A DNA stretch of 64,000 nucleotides from Paucibacter sp. KBW04 (GCF_003852425.1 NZ_QAJN01000017.1:121029-185028), one strand, 5' to 3'; positions 45,956-55,692 are shown, numbered from the stretch's first letter. The notes: generated from the sequence alone by a model not told the origin. Numbers and translations are program-made.

Positions 45956-46030
45956 TGGTGGGCGGTGCAGGGTTCGAACCTGCGACCCCTGCCGTGTGAA
46001 GGCAGTGCTCTACCACTGAGCTAACCGCCC
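45956..46030 (-). tRNA. tRNA-Val (anticodon CAC), copy 3 in transcription order
   Basis: 75 bases including an encoded CCA. Acceptor GGGCGGT/ACCGCCC, D-stem GCTC/GAGC, anticodon stem CTGCC/GGCAG with loop TTCACAC (anticodon CAC, reads GUG), T-arm GCAGG-TTCGAAC-CCTGC. Same sequence as the two upstream copies. Confidence 0.95.
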
Positions 46031-46136
46031 GGTATTGGGTACCGGTTGCACATCTTGTGCCAAATTGTCGACCCGCGCGCGGGCCGTCGGTTTGAAGACT
46101 GATCTCGATTCGATTGCCGAGATCTTGCTCAAACCT

Positions 46137-46211
46137 TGGTGGGCGGTGCAGGGTTCGAACCTGCGACCCCTGCCGTGTGAAGGCAGTGCTCTACCACTGA
46201 GCTAACCGCCC
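46137..46211 (-). tRNA. tRNA-Val (anticodon CAC), copy 2
   Basis: Same 75-base sequence, including CCA, as the other two copies. Its flanking spacer carries CGATTCGATTGCCGAGATC, matched by a variant in the next spacer, so the units arose by tandem duplication. Confidence 0.95.
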
Positions 46212-46301
46212 GGTATTCCTGACCGGGAACTTTCTAGTATTGACCGCAGCCTGGCTGAGGATTGAGCTCGATACGATTGCCGAGTTCATCATCAAAAAGA
46301 C

Positions 46302-46376
46302 TGGTGGGCGGTGCAGGGTTCGAACCTGCGACCCCTGCCGTGTGAAGGCAGTGCTCTACCACTGAGCTAACCGCCC
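46302..46376 (-). tRNA. tRNA-Val (anticodon CAC), copy 1, promoter-proximal
   Basis: Same 75-base sequence with CCA. It is the first transcribed copy, downstream of dnaQ by about 117 bp; a possible -10 element (CATAAT, minus strand) lies in that gap. Co-transcription with dnaQ is also possible. Confidence 0.95.
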
Positions 46377-46493
46377 GATTTGGTCAATTTCTTGGCAAAT
46401 TTTGTTCGCTTGGCTTGCTTGATCTGCTTTCGCATTTCTCGCTAACCGCGAAGCCCACGATTATGCCATGACTTTTTAGGCCGAATCGAAACT

Positions 46494-47216
46494 TCAAGCA
46501 GAAATTTGCTCGCTCGCCTTCCAAACGCGCTTGCCGCCGCTGGCCTTGTCCAGCTCCAGCAGCACTTTTTCATGCGCAGCCAGTTCTTCTTCGCTGGCCT
46601 GGGGCACGGGCAGCTGGAAGCTGCGCAGATCGACCGCAGCCACGCGGAATTCGTTCGAGTCCGAGCCCTCATCGCCCGAGTCGTCCATCACCAGAGAGTC
46701 CTGGCCCCGGGTCAGGCGGATGTAGACCTCGGCCAGCAGCTCCGCATCCAGCAAAGCGCCGTGCAACTTGCGATTGGAGTTGTCGACCTCCAGTCGGCGG
46801 CACAGAGCATCCAGCGAGTTGGCCTTGCCGGGGAACATATCGCGCGCCATCAGCAAGGTGTCGCGCACACTGCCCACCACATCGGTGATGGGCGGCTTGC
46901 GCAGACGCTTCAATTCGGCATTGACAAAACCGATGTCGAAAGGCGCGTTGTGAATCACCAGCTCGGCACCGGCCAGAAACTCCAGCAATTGCTCGGCGAT
47001 CTGCGAGAACAAGGGCTTGTCCGACAAAAAGGCTTCGGTCAGGCCGTGCACCCGCAGCGCATCCTCGTGGCTGGCGCGCTGGGGGTTGATGTAGAGGTGC
47101 AGATTGTTGCCGGTCAGCTGGCGGTTGATCATCTCAACGCAGCCGATTTCGATGATGCGATCCCCGCCCTCGGCCTGCAGGCCGGTGGTTTCGGTATCGA
47201 AGAAGATTTGACGCAT
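46494..47216 (-). CDS. dnaQ: DNA polymerase III epsilon subunit (proofreading exonuclease)
   Basis: 240 residues. DEDDh 3-5 exonuclease: ExoI IFFDTETTG (Asp7, Glu9), ExoII HNAPFDIGFVNAEL, and ExoIII LHGALLDAELLAEVYIRL. The C-terminal tail (about 185-240) holds the segment binding the alpha subunit. A tRNA gene cluster follows on the same strand and lgt precedes it by 18 bp. Confidence 0.96.
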   Translation of the reverse strand: MRQIFFDTETTGLQAEGGDRIIEIGCVEMINRQLTGNNLHLYINPQRASHEDALRVHGLTEAFLSDKPLFSQIAEQLLEFLAGAELVIHNAPFDIGFVNAELKRLRKPPITDVVGSVRDTLLMARDMFPGKANSLDALCRRLEVDNSNRKLHGALLDAELLAEVYIRLTRGQDSLVMDDSGDEGSDSNEFRVAAVDLRSFQLPVPQASEEELAAHEKVLLELDKASGGKRVWKASEQISA

Positions 47217-47234
47217 GGGAACTTTGATTAGGGG

Positions 47235-48044
47235 TCAGGTCTTGCCAGCCGCAGCGCGCCGGCTGGCCCACAGCCAGATGGCCACACCAGCCGCAATCAT
47301 GGGCAAGGACAGCCATTGTCCCTGACTCAGATTGAAGGCCCGCAGGCCCAGGAAGTCATCGGGCTGGCGGAAGAATTCGGTGACAAAGCGCTGGGCGCCA
47401 TAGCCGATCAGGAACAGGCCCGAAACCTGGCCGGTGGCACGTGGATTGCGCGCGTAAAACCACATCAGCAAGCCCAGGAACACGCCCTCGCCCAGGAACT
47501 GGTAGATCTGCGAGGGGTGGCGCGGGTCGGCCGTGCCCGATTGCGGGAACACCATGGCCCAGGGCAAGCTAGGGTCGGCGGCACGCCCCCACAACTCACC
47601 GTTGATGAAATTGCCGACCCGGCCTGCCGCCAGGCCGGTGGGCACGCAGGGGGCGATCAGGTCGGTGACCTCGAAGAAACGGCGGCCGCGCAGCTTGGCA
47701 AAGGCAGCCATGGCCGCCACCACGCCCAGCAAGCCGCCGTGGAAGGACATGCCGCCCTTCCAAACCGCCAGTACCTCACCGAGGTTGTGAATGTAGTAAT
47801 CGGGCTTGTAGAACAGCACATAGCCCAGGCGCCCGCCCAGCACCACGCCCAGCACGCCGAAGAACAGCAGATCGTCTACATCCTTGGAACTCCAGCCCCC
47901 GGCGGCCCATTGCGGCTGCCGCACACGCTTGTTGGCCAGCCACAAAAACATGCCGAAGGCGGCCAGATAGGTCAAGCCATACCAGTGGATGGCGAAGGGG
48001 CCGAGGTGCACGGCGACGGGGTCGAACTGGGGATGAACCCACAT
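47235..48044 (-). CDS. lgt: Phosphatidylglycerol-prolipoprotein diacylglyceryl transferase
   Basis: 269-residue inner membrane enzyme adding diacylglycerol to the lipobox cysteine, the first lipoprotein maturation step. It has seven TM helices, the HGGLLG motif ([11 protein letters not shown]) and the Lgt signature [14 protein letters not shown]. The stop lies in the recurrent 12-mer GGTCAGGTCTTG (47233-47244). Confidence 0.96.
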   Translation of the reverse strand: MWVHPQFDPVAVHLGPFAIHWYGLTYLAAFGMFLWLANKRVRQPQWAAGGWSSKDVDDLLFFGVLGVVLGGRLGYVLFYKPDYYIHNLGEVLAVWKGGMSFHGGLLGVVAAMAAFAKLRGRRFFEVTDLIAPCVPTGLAAGRVGNFINGELWGRAADPSLPWAMVFPQSGTADPRHPSQIYQFLGEGVFLGLLMWFYARNPRATGQVSGLFLIGYGAQRFVTEFFRQPDDFLGLRAFNLSQGQWLSLPMIAAGVAIWLWASRRAAAGKT

Positions 48045-48113
48045 TTTTAGAATCCTGAACAGTTGAGGCGGGCATCATAGCGAGCGGGGCATGGACAGCC
48101 GCTCTCAGCCGGC

Positions 48114-49115
48114 CTAACCCAGCGCCGCCAAGCTCTTGCGCGCATCCTTCACATGGCCGGGCTCGGCCCGCTTGGCGGCAAGATAGCGTTGGTAGGCTTG
48201 CTTGGCCGCCTCCACCTGTCCCTCGGCAGCGTAGGCATCGCCCAGACGATGGTCGATGGGCAGGCCGCCGGCGCCGGCCAGGCCGCGGGCCTTCTCAAGC
48301 AAAGGGATGGCCTCGGCCGGGCGCTCCAGCTCCTGCGCCAGCCGGCCCAGGTAGTAGTAGGGGGCGGCTTGGGCAGGCTGATCCTTCAGCAATTGCTCAT
48401 ACATGCGCTTGACGCGATCAAACTGCTGGCTCTTGATCCAATGCCGCCCCAGCTCGCCGTAGGCATTGCGCACATCCTCGGCCAGGGCGGCGTCCTCGCC
48501 CACCCGCACGGCCATCAACTCGCGCTCGGCCTCGTCCCATTGCTCTTGCCGCGCCAGGATCAGCGAATTCAGCAGGCGAGCCTGCTCTGGCTTCTTGCTG
48601 CGAATGGCCGACTCCAGCTCGCGCGCCTTGCCCACACTGCCGCCCAAAAACTCGGGGATCAGCAGATAGATCTGCGCCAGCTTGCTGCGCGCCTCATACA
48701 AATCGGGGTCCAGGGCCAGGGCAGTGCTCAGGCTGGCACGTACCTTGGGCACAAGGCCTATGGCCTTGAGCTTGCTGGTGATCAAGACCTGCTGGCCCAT
48801 CACCCGAGCCAGGGCCAGATGGCAGACCGCCTCGCGCGGCGCCAGGTCCACACATTGCTGGGCCGTGCCCAGCGCCTCGTCCAAGGCGCGGCCGTCGTAG
48901 CCGCCGGTCGCCGCAATCGCTTTGGCAGCCAGGGCTTGGGCGTCCTTGGGTGCCTGGCTCAGGCGCTGCTGGGCGGCCTGGGCCAGGGCATCGAATTTTT
49001 CCGCCTCCAGCATTTGCTCCAACTGGGCATCCTTGAACACAGCCGCCCGCGCCTGAGGGGCGCTGAGCAGCAAGGCGGTGGAAAAAGCAAGAGCTAGGGT
49101 TCGCAAGTGAATCAC
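48114..49115 (-). CDS. Exported TPR-repeat protein
   Basis: 333 residues with a signal peptide (ends near ARA-A) and several tetratricopeptide helices (AQLEQMLEAEKFDALAQAAQQRL, ASLSTALALDPDLYEARSKLAQIYLL, PYYYLGRLAQELERPAEAIPLLEKAR, AYAAEGQVEAAKQAYQRYLAAK). Probably a periplasmic scaffold; partner unknown. The start is GTG 49115 or TTG 49118, neither with a ribosome site. Confidence 0.8.
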   Translation of the reverse strand: MIHLRTLALAFSTALLLSAPQARAAVFKDAQLEQMLEAEKFDALAQAAQQRLSQAPKDAQALAAKAIAATGGYDGRALDEALGTAQQCVDLAPREAVCHLALARVMGQQVLITSKLKAIGLVPKVRASLSTALALDPDLYEARSKLAQIYLLIPEFLGGSVGKARELESAIRSKKPEQARLLNSLILARQEQWDEAERELMAVRVGEDAALAEDVRNAYGELGRHWIKSQQFDRVKRMYEQLLKDQPAQAAPYYYLGRLAQELERPAEAIPLLEKARGLAGAGGLPIDHRLGDAYAAEGQVEAAKQAYQRYLAAKRAEPGHVKDARKSLAALG

Positions 49116-49139
49116 CAAATGCTGGGAATGCGCTGATTA

Positions 49140-50027
49140 TCAGGCTGCGATCTGAGCGGCGATGTGATCGACAAAACGCCGCACCGTGGGCGCCGCATCG
49201 CGCGGCCAGATCAGGCTGGTTTCGCAGGTGGGCGGCGCCCCCGAGACCGGCTTATAGCTCACTCCCGCCCGGCCAAAGGCCTGCACGCTGGCGGGCACCC
49301 AGGCCGCGCCAATTCCGGCCGAGACCAGATTGACGATGGTCTGCATCTGTATCGCCTCTTGCTCGATACGAGGGCTCTCACCCAGGGCTTGATAAAAGCC
49401 CAGGACCGCATCGAAGAGCGAAGGCGCGATGGCGCGCGGGAAGATCACCAGCGGCAGCGCCAAGACCTGCTGTGCGCTCACGCTGGACTGCGCGGCCAAT
49501 ACCAATTCGGAGCTGAGGGCCAAGACCATGGGCTCGCTGGCGATGCTCAGTCGTTCAAAGCCGGGCGGGCAGGCGCCGGGTGCATGGATGATGAAACCGG
49601 CGTCCAGCTCCCCGCTGGCAAAGTCGGGCAATTGCACGTCCAGCGTCGCCTCGCGCAGGCTCAGTGCGATGTCGGGATAGCGCTCGCGGAAGCCGCGCAG
49701 CCAGCGCGGGAAATCGCCATAACCCACGGTGGAGACAAAGCCCAGGCGCAGACGGCCGCTCTCACCCTTGGCGGCAGCCTGCACCAGGGCCGACAAGCCC
49801 TGCGCCTGGGCCAGCATCTGCTCAGCCTGCGGCAGCAGCGCCGCCCCCGCCGGGCTCAGCGCCACCGAGCGGCTGCTGCGCTCAAACAGGCTGACACCCA
49901 GGTCTGCCTCCAGCTTTTGAATCGCCTGAGTCAAGGGCGGCTGGGTCATGTGCAGGCGGGCCGCGGCGCGGCCAAAGTGCAGTTCCTCGGCCACGGCGAG
50001 GAATTGGCGCAGGCTTCTCAGCTCCAT
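49140..50027 (-). CDS. LysR-family transcriptional regulator
   Basis: 295 residues from MELRSLRQFLAVAEELHFGRAAARLHMTQPPLTQAIQKLEADLGV, the classic LysR HTH, followed by a periplasmic-binding-like effector domain. It is divergent from ilvD, so it is the likely ilvD regulator. The 50028-50110 gap next to its start is AT-rich and should carry its promoter. The longer frame to 50168 runs into the palindrome and was rejected. Confidence 0.9.
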   Translation of the reverse strand: MELRSLRQFLAVAEELHFGRAAARLHMTQPPLTQAIQKLEADLGVSLFERSSRSVALSPAGAALLPQAEQMLAQAQGLSALVQAAAKGESGRLRLGFVSTVGYGDFPRWLRGFRERYPDIALSLREATLDVQLPDFASGELDAGFIIHAPGACPPGFERLSIASEPMVLALSSELVLAAQSSVSAQQVLALPLVIFPRAIAPSLFDAVLGFYQALGESPRIEQEAIQMQTIVNLVSAGIGAAWVPASVQAFGRAGVSYKPVSGAPPTCETSLIWPRDAAPTVRRFVDHIAAQIAA

Positions 50028-50113
50028 TGCATATACAAAATGAATCAATAACACGCGAATAATATATTTGAATCGAAGCCACTCCAGCCAGATACTTGCA
50101 CCAGCTTTTCGCA

Positions 50114-50278
50114 TAGGAGGGTCTGCAAAGCCCCACGCGAGTGCGCAGACATCGGATTGGGATGGCATGCAAGGCGAAATTTGAAGCCAATAGCCCAGCT
50201 ATTGGCGAAAAGTTCAACGCCGCAGGCCACCCAAGTCCGATGGATGGCGCAGCGCGTGGGGTTTTGCAGACCCTCCCT
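50114..50278. repeat. 165-bp giant imperfect palindrome upstream of ilvD (possible MITE)
   Basis: The outer arms GAGGGTCTGCAAA[G/A]CCCCACGCG (50118-50139 and 50253-50274 inverted) differ at one base. Inner arm parts (ATCGGA-TTGGG, TGGCATGC/TGGCCTGC, GGCG) also pair with small gaps. The centre is a perfect 9-bp hairpin GCCAATAGC-CCA-GCTATTGGC (50186-50206). Both ends begin with TAGG(G). It ends 18 bases before the ilvD start codon. No open frame of note lies inside. Confidence 0.8.
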
Positions 50279-50295
50279 AACCAGGACGACACCCC

Positions 50296-51981
50296 ATGAG
50301 CCAGACCCCCGCCAACCGCCGCTCCAAAAACATCACCGAAGGCGTGGCCCGCGCGCCCAACCGCTCCATGTACTACGGCATGGGCTACCAGGAGAGCGAT
50401 TTCGGCAAGCCCATGATTGGCGTGGCCAATGGCCACTCCACCATCACGCCTTGCAACTCCGGCCTGCAAAAGCTGGCGGACGCCGCCGTGATCGGCCTCA
50501 AGGAAGCGGGCGCCAACCCGCAGATCTTTGGCACCCCCACCATCTCGGACGGCATGGCCATGGGCACCGAGGGCATGAAGTACAGCCTGGTCTCGCGCGA
50601 AGTCATCTCCGACTGCGTGGAAACCTGTGTGGGCGGTCAGTGGCTGGACGGCGTGATCGTCATCGGCGGCTGCGATAAAAACATGCCCGGCGGCATGATG
50701 GGCATGTTGCGCGCCAATGTGCCGGCGCTGTACGTCTACGGCGGCACCATCCTGCCGGGCAAGCACAAGGGCCAGGACCTGAACATCGTCAGCGTCTTCG
50801 AGGCCGTGGGCCAGTTCAGCGCCGGCAAGATGAGCGAGGAAGACTTCTGCGCCATCGAGCGCAAGGCCATTCCCGGCAGCGGCTCCTGCGGCGGCATGTA
50901 TACCGCCAACACCATGAGTTCGGCCTTTGAGGCGCTCGGCATGAGCCTGCCCTACTCCTCCACCATGGCCAATGTCGAGGACGAGGTGGTGCAGAGCGTG
51001 AAGAAGGCAGCGGCCGTTTTGGTCCAGGCCGTCAAGGCCGATCTGAAGCCGCGCGACATCGTCACCAAGAAGGCGATCGAGAACGCCGTCGCCGTCATCA
51101 TGGCCACCGGCGGCTCCACCAATGCGGTGCTGCACTTCCTGGCGATTGCCCATGCGGCCGAGGTCGAGTGGAGCATCGACGACTTCGAACGCGTGCGCCG
51201 CAAGACGCCGGTGCTGTGCAATCTGAAGCCCAGCGGCCAGTTTCTGGCGATTGATCTGCACCATGCCGGCGGCATCCCGGCGGTGATGAAAGAGCTGCTC
51301 AAGCATGGCCTGCTGCATGGCGACGCCATGACCATCACCGGCAAGACCGTGGCCGAGAACCTGGCCGATGTGCCCGATTTGCGCGCCGATCAAACCGTCA
51401 TCCAGCCGGTCACCAAGCCCATCTACGCCGAGGGCCATCTGGCCATCCTCAAGGGCAATCTCAGCCCCGAGGGCTGCGTGGCCAAGATCACCGGCCTGAA
51501 AAACCCGGTGATGACCGGCCCGGCGCGGGTGTTTGACGACGAGCAGTCGGCGCTGGCCGCCATCATGGGCGGCAAGATCGTCGCGGGTGACGTCATGGTG
51601 CTGCGTTATCTGGGCCCCAAGGGCGGCCCCGGCATGCCCGAGATGCTGGCCCCCACCGGCGCCCTGATCGGCCAAGGCCTGGGTGAAAGCGTGGGGCTGA
51701 TCACCGACGGCCGCTTCTCCGGCGGCACCTGGGGCATGGTGGTCGGCCATGTGGCGCCCGAGGCCTATGAGGGCGGTCTGATCGCCCTGATCCAGGAGAA
51801 CGACCGCATCACCATCGACGCCCACCAACTGCTCTTGGAGCTGCATGTGGACGAGCAAGAGATCGCCCGCCGTCGCGCCCTCTGGGTCAAGCCTGCACCG
51901 CGCTACACCCGCGGCGTGCTGGCCAAGTTCGCCAAGAACGCCTCGAGCGCCAGCACCGGCGCGGTGCTGGATTTGATCTAA
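50296..51981 (+). CDS. ilvD: Dihydroxy-acid dehydratase
   Basis: 561-residue iron-sulfur enzyme, the third step of valine/isoleucine synthesis. Cluster cysteines are Cys53 (TPCNSGL), the one in [10 protein letters not shown], and the one in [14 protein letters not shown]. The C-terminal signature is [13 protein letters not shown]. It is the short form of the enzyme. The ribosome site AGGA lies ten bases upstream, just after the palindrome. It works in the same pathway as the acetolactate synthase at 4445-6223. Confidence 0.97.
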   Translation: MSQTPANRRSKNITEGVARAPNRSMYYGMGYQESDFGKPMIGVANGHSTITPCNSGLQKLADAAVIGLKEAGANPQIFGTPTISDGMAMGTEGMKYSLVSREVISDCVETCVGGQWLDGVIVIGGCDKNMPGGMMGMLRANVPALYVYGGTILPGKHKGQDLNIVSVFEAVGQFSAGKMSEEDFCAIERKAIPGSGSCGGMYTANTMSSAFEALGMSLPYSSTMANVEDEVVQSVKKAAAVLVQAVKADLKPRDIVTKKAIENAVAVIMATGGSTNAVLHFLAIAHAAEVEWSIDDFERVRRKTPVLCNLKPSGQFLAIDLHHAGGIPAVMKELLKHGLLHGDAMTITGKTVAENLADVPDLRADQTVIQPVTKPIYAEGHLAILKGNLSPEGCVAKITGLKNPVMTGPARVFDDEQSALAAIMGGKIVAGDVMVLRYLGPKGGPGMPEMLAPTGALIGQGLGESVGLITDGRFSGGTWGMVVGHVAPEAYEGGLIALIQENDRITIDAHQLLLELHVDEQEIARRRALWVKPAPRYTRGVLAKFAKNASSASTGAVLDLI

Positions 51982-52865
51982 CTTTTTAGATGCTCGGCCA
52001 CGGCCTGGGCCACGCCCGCATCGCTCAAGATGCGCCGGTGACCCAAGCCTTGCACCGTCAGCAGTCGGGCATCCGGCAAGGCTGCAGCCAAGGCTTGAGC
52101 ATTGGCAAAAGGCGCGGCCCGGTCCTGCTCATCGTGCACCAGCAGCGTGGCCTGGGGCAGGCGCGGGCCCAGCCAGGCGGGCTCAAAGGTCTCTAGCGCC
52201 GTGCCGCCCAGGCGCTCCAGGCGTTGCTGCATCTGCGCCATGCTCTTGCCCGCGAGGCCAAAACACTGGGCAAACCAGCCCAGCACCTGACGCGGCGGCG
52301 CCGAGCAAGCGAGCAAGACCAGGCGTGTCGCAGGCAAGCCGCGCGCCACCGCATGGCTGACGGCCACCGCGCCCAGGGAATGCGCGACGATGCCGTGCAT
52401 GGGCCCAAAGCGCTGGGCCGCCGCGTGCAAGGCCTGCACAAACTGCGGCATATGGGTCTGCCAGCCCTGGCTGTGGCCATGGGCCGGCATGTCCAGCAAA
52501 AGAGGGGCAAAGCCTTGGGCCCAGAGTTGCTCGGCCAAGGGCTGCATCTGCTGAGCGCTGCCGGCCCAGCCGTGCACCAGCAAGACCTGAGGCCGGCTCG
52601 ATGAGCCCGCCTCATGCGCCCGATGCCGCCAAGCGCACAGGCGCAGACCCATCAGCTCCCAGGGCTCGGCGACCCAGGGCGATGCCCTCTGCTGGCGAAC
52701 CGATCGCTTGAGCGGCAGCGGCGTGCTGAACAAAGCAAAGGCCAGGCGCGAGGCAAGACCTGGCCCCAGGGCCTGGGCGGCTCGCATCAGGGTGCGGAGC
52801 AGACGCAGGCTGTGGCCGCCAGCGAAAAACAGGGTGGCTGGATTGAAAGCCTTGGAATTGCTCAT
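51978..52865 (-). CDS. Alpha/beta hydrolase
   Basis: 295 residues. Oxyanion region [20 protein letters not shown], nucleophile elbow [12 protein letters not shown] and C-terminal His in LGHRRILSD. Start ATG 52865 lies seven bases after the stop of the 41-residue membrane protein and has no ribosome site of its own, so coupling is likely. Its stop overlaps the convergent ilvD stop by 3 bases. Substrate unknown; probably TetR-controlled. Confidence 0.85.
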   Translation of the reverse strand: MSNSKAFNPATLFFAGGHSLRLLRTLMRAAQALGPGLASRLAFALFSTPLPLKRSVRQQRASPWVAEPWELMGLRLCAWRHRAHEAGSSSRPQVLLVHGWAGSAQQMQPLAEQLWAQGFAPLLLDMPAHGHSQGWQTHMPQFVQALHAAAQRFGPMHGIVAHSLGAVAVSHAVARGLPATRLVLLACSAPPRQVLGWFAQCFGLAGKSMAQMQQRLERLGGTALETFEPAWLGPRLPQATLLVHDEQDRAAPFANAQALAAALPDARLLTVQGLGHRRILSDAGVAQAVAEHLKS

Positions 52866-52872
52866 ATTGAAC

Positions 52873-52998
52873 TTAGCCCAGAAAGAAGTCGCGATTGCTG
52901 CGCGGAATGGACTGCCAGAGACGGCGCAATCCACGGTAAGCACGCAACAAGGCCAACAAGACCAACAGGCCGGCCAAGGGAATCAGGATCAAAACCAT
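52873..52998 (-). CDS. Small single-TM protein, 41 residues
   Basis: ATG 52998 follows a perfect GGAGGT ribosome site five bases away. The product is a hydrophobic helix (VLILIPLAGLLVLLALL) and a basic, aromatic tail (RAYRGLRRLWQSIPRSNRDFFLG), predicted to sit in the inner membrane with the tail in the cytoplasm. It ends eight bases before the hydrolase start. A TetR operator lies 29 bases upstream, so it heads a regulated two-gene unit. No family recognised. Confidence 0.8.
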   Translation of the reverse strand: MVLILIPLAGLLVLLALLRAYRGLRRLWQSIPRSNRDFFLG

Positions 52999-53026
52999 CG
53001 CACACCTCCATCGTCATCATCAATAT

Positions 53027-53044
53027 TTCGCACGACCGTACGAT
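53027..53044. promoter_or_regulatory. TetR operator upstream of the small-protein/hydrolase unit
   Basis: TTCGCACG-AC-CGTACGAT, an imperfect palindrome matching the site at 53690-53707 (GCACGACCGT plus CGA shared). It lies 29 bases upstream of the small-protein start, in the intergenic gap with the tetR stop. Confidence 0.7.
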
Positions 53045-53077
53045 TTAATTTCAAAAAAAGGCCCGGGGCCTCGGGCG

Positions 53078-53680
53078 CTAAAAAAGATAGGGTTGCAAGA
53101 TGCGCTGGTAGGCCAGCAGGCCACGGCGCTCCGTCTCGGGATTGCGAATGAAGCGCGCCTCCAGCACCAGGGCGGTGAACAAGCCGTCCAGTTCAAACGC
53201 GAGTTGATCAATGTCCCGGTCGGCGCGCAGATGGCCGGCGTCCACCGCCTGCATCAGGCAGCGCTTGAGCGCCTGGCGCCAACGGGTCAGGCCGTCCAGC
53301 AACACATCACGCAAGGGGCCGTCTCTGTCATCAAACTCGAAGGCGCCGGCCGTGTAGAGGCAGTTGCCGCGGGAACCGGGTCTCGTCGCGCGCGCCAGCC
53401 AGGCCTTCATCAAAGCGTCCAGGCGCGGCAGGCCGCGCGGCTGCTGCAGGGCTGGGGCCATGATGTCCTCCTGAAATCGTCGGTCAAATTCGGCCAGCAC
53501 CGCGCGCTGCAAGGCCTCGCGCGAGCCCACGCGGGAGAACACCCCGCTTTTGGACAAATTCAGGCGCTTGGCGATCTCGCCGATGCTGAGGCTCTCCAAA
53601 CCATCAAGCGCGGCCATCTCCAGCGCCACATCGACGATGGCGGCCTGGGTCAATTCACTGCGCTCGGTTTTGGCTTGCAT
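53078..53680 (-). CDS. TetR-family transcriptional regulator
   Basis: 200 residues with HTH AAIVDVALEMAALDGLESLSIGEIAKRLNLSKSGVFSRVGSREALQRAVL and a C-terminal TetR_C type domain. Twin palindromes flank its promoter and the downstream unit, which defines its probable targets: itself, the small membrane protein plus hydrolase, and perhaps the divergent acyltransferase. Effector unknown. Confidence 0.9.
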   Translation of the reverse strand: MQAKTERSELTQAAIVDVALEMAALDGLESLSIGEIAKRLNLSKSGVFSRVGSREALQRAVLAEFDRRFQEDIMAPALQQPRGLPRLDALMKAWLARATRPGSRGNCLYTAGAFEFDDRDGPLRDVLLDGLTRWRQALKRCLMQAVDAGHLRADRDIDQLAFELDGLFTALVLEARFIRNPETERRGLLAYQRILQPYLF

Positions 53681-53689
53681 GGCGCGAAT

Positions 53690-53707
53690 TTAGCACGACC
53701 GTGCGAA
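53690..53707. promoter_or_regulatory. TetR operator in the tetR-acyltransferase gap
   Basis: TTAGCACG-AC-CGTGCGAA, 7 of 8 arm bases symmetric, 10 bases upstream of the tetR start. Same core as 53027-53044. Confidence 0.7.
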
Positions 53708-53818
53708 TGCAAACAAGAAAAACAATTTGCCAGCCAAGTCGCTCGCTCATGGTGAGCCAGTGGCATGATGCGCCGCCTGCCGCCAGCAAGCCTCCGCCAC
53801 CCCAGTTTTGCCCAGCCC

Positions 53819-55012
53819 ATGAACCTTTTCCGCCAAGCCAGTTCCGCCCACCCACGCTTACAAGGCCTGGACACGCTGCGGGCCCTGGCCATCTTGCTGG
53901 TGTTCGCCACCCACTATCAGGACTTCGTCACCGGCCAGCCCACCTTTGGCTGGGCCAGCATTTTGGGCAGGGTCGGCGTAGATTTGTTCTTCGTGCTGAG
54001 CGGCTATCTGATCGCCAACCAGATCTTTGCGGGCATGCAAAAGGGTCAGGTCTTGTCCCTGAGAAATTTTTACGCCCGCCGCTTTCTCCGCACCCTCCCG
54101 GTGTTTTATCTCGTGCTGGCCGCTTACTTTCTCTTCCCGGCCTTCATGGGAGGGCGCGAGCCGCCGCCGCTGTGGCGCTTTCTCAGCTTCACGCAGAACT
54201 ACCAGCTTCAGCCGGGCACGGCTTTCTCACATGCTTGGTCGCTATGTGTGGAGGAACAGTTCTACCTGGTCTTGCCCGCCGTGGTCTTGCTGGGCAAGTT
54301 CATGAGCCGCTGGCTCAAATCCATGGCCTGGGCCTGGTTGCTGCTCTTCAGCCTGGTAGGCCTGGCGATCTGGCACAGGGCGGGCCTGTGGGCCGACTAC
54401 GGCCTGGAAGTGGATGGATACACCCGCGGCTACTACCCCAATATCTACTACGCCACCCTGGCGCGTGCCGACGGGCTGCTGCCCGGCGTGGCGATTGCCC
54501 TGCTGAAGAACTTTCACCCGAAGCTCTGGCGGGCGGTGCAGGCGCGGGGTCAGGTCTTGCTGCTGAGCGGCCTGCTGGCCTGTGGGCTCAGCGCCTGGGG
54601 GCTGCTCAACTTTTACTACATCGAGGGCTATGGCTATGGCCGTGCCATGACGGTCTACGGCTACAGCCTGGTGTCCTGGAGCTTTGGGCTCTTGCTGCTG
54701 GCAGGCCTGTGCCCCAAGTCCAGCCTGGCGCGCTGGCGGGTGCCGGGGGCGGCCTCGCTGGCGCTGTGGTCCTACTCCATCTACCTCACGCACAAGGCAG
54801 TGATGTTTGCCTTGCCCACCTTCTGGCTGGACGACAGGCAATCCAACACGACCTTGCTGGCGATCAGCCTGAGCTGCTTGGTGTTGGGCTGGCTGCTCTA
54901 CCGGCTGGTGGAGCTGCCGTTGATGAACTGGCGCGACCGCTGGGTGCCCAGCAGCTTCAAGGCAAACGAAGGCACCGAGCAGACCTCGTCTTACTCGCCC
55001 AAGCCGACGTAA
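53819..55012 (+). CDS. Acyltransferase 3 family membrane protein
   Basis: 397 residues with about ten TM helices and the family signatures [21 protein letters not shown] (catalytic His), [31 protein letters not shown] and [13 protein letters not shown]. Such enzymes acylate lipopolysaccharide or exopolysaccharide sugars. Start taken at MNLFRQ (53819); 53765 is possible. The last 22 bases overlap the convergent yebC gene. Confidence 0.88.
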   Translation: MNLFRQASSAHPRLQGLDTLRALAILLVFATHYQDFVTGQPTFGWASILGRVGVDLFFVLSGYLIANQIFAGMQKGQVLSLRNFYARRFLRTLPVFYLVLAAYFLFPAFMGGREPPPLWRFLSFTQNYQLQPGTAFSHAWSLCVEEQFYLVLPAVVLLGKFMSRWLKSMAWAWLLLFSLVGLAIWHRAGLWADYGLEVDGYTRGYYPNIYYATLARADGLLPGVAIALLKNFHPKLWRAVQARGQVLLLSGLLACGLSAWGLLNFYYIEGYGYGRAMTVYGYSLVSWSFGLLLLAGLCPKSSLARWRVPGAASLALWSYSIYLTHKAVMFALPTFWLDDRQSNTTLLAISLSCLVLGWLLYRLVELPLMNWRDRWVPSSFKANEGTEQTSSYSPKPT

Positions 55013-55692
55013 ATTTCCTGCACATCGTCATGCGCGTCGATGGCGGCCAAAAAGGCTTCCACCTCTTCCAACTCAGCGGCACCCAAACTCAGCGGCGTCT
55101 TGGGGCGATAACCCAGCTTGGCCGAGTGCACGGTGAAACCGAAGTTAGGCAGAGCGCGCGAGACCAGATCCAGATCCGTCGGTGCGGTCAGGAACAGGGA
55201 ATCCCCCTCATCGGCCGGGTGCACATCTTGCGCGCCGGCCTCGATGGCGGCTTCCTCGGCGTCCACGCCGGGTCGGCTGGGGGCGGCTTCGATCAGGCCT
55301 AGATGGTCAAACTCCCAGGCCACCGAACCGGCGGTGCCCAGATGGCCTTTGCGGAACAGCACGCGGATCTCGGAAAAGGTGCGGTTGACGTTGTCGGTCA
55401 AGCATTCCACGATCACCGGCACCCGGTGCGGGGCATAGCCTTCATAGGTCACCAGATCGAAGTGCACCGGGTCGCCCAGCAGGCCGGCACCCTTTTTGAC
55501 GGCACGTTCCAGGGTTTCACGCGGCATGGAGACCTTGCGCGCGGCTTCCATCACCATGCGCAGGCGGGGGTTCATATCGGGGTCGGCGCCATTGCGGGCC
55601 GCCACCATCAACTCTTTGCTGAGCTTGCCGAAGAGACGTCCACGGGCATTGGCCGCCAGATCTTTGTGCTTTGCTTTCCACTGTGCGCCCAT
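54991..55692 (-). CDS. yebC: YebC/PmpR-family protein (TACO1 family)
   Basis: 233 residues starting [33 protein letters not shown]. The family acts as DNA-binding regulators and, as shown more recently, relieves ribosome stalling at proline-rich sequences. If so, it would complement EF-P at 3.8 kb. ATG 55692 gives the conserved start; the frame extends upstream without homology. C-terminal stop overlaps the acyltransferase gene tail to tail. Confidence 0.93.
   Translation of the reverse strand: MGAQWKAKHKDLAANARGRLFGKLSKELMVAARNGADPDMNPRLRMVMEAARKVSMPRETLERAVKKGAGLLGDPVHFDLVTYEGYAPHRVPVIVECLTDNVNRTFSEIRVLFRKGHLGTAGSVAWEFDHLGLIEAAPSRPGVDAEEAAIEAGAQDVHPADEGDSLFLTAPTDLDLVSRALPNFGFTVHSAKLGYRPKTPLSLGAAELEEVEAFLAAIDAHDDVQEIYVGLGE

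Noticed and set aside
49882..51858. 658-residue minus-strand frame across ilvD and its leader
   Set aside because: Antisense shadow of ilvD that also reads through the palindrome; composition is low-complexity His/Ala/Gly.
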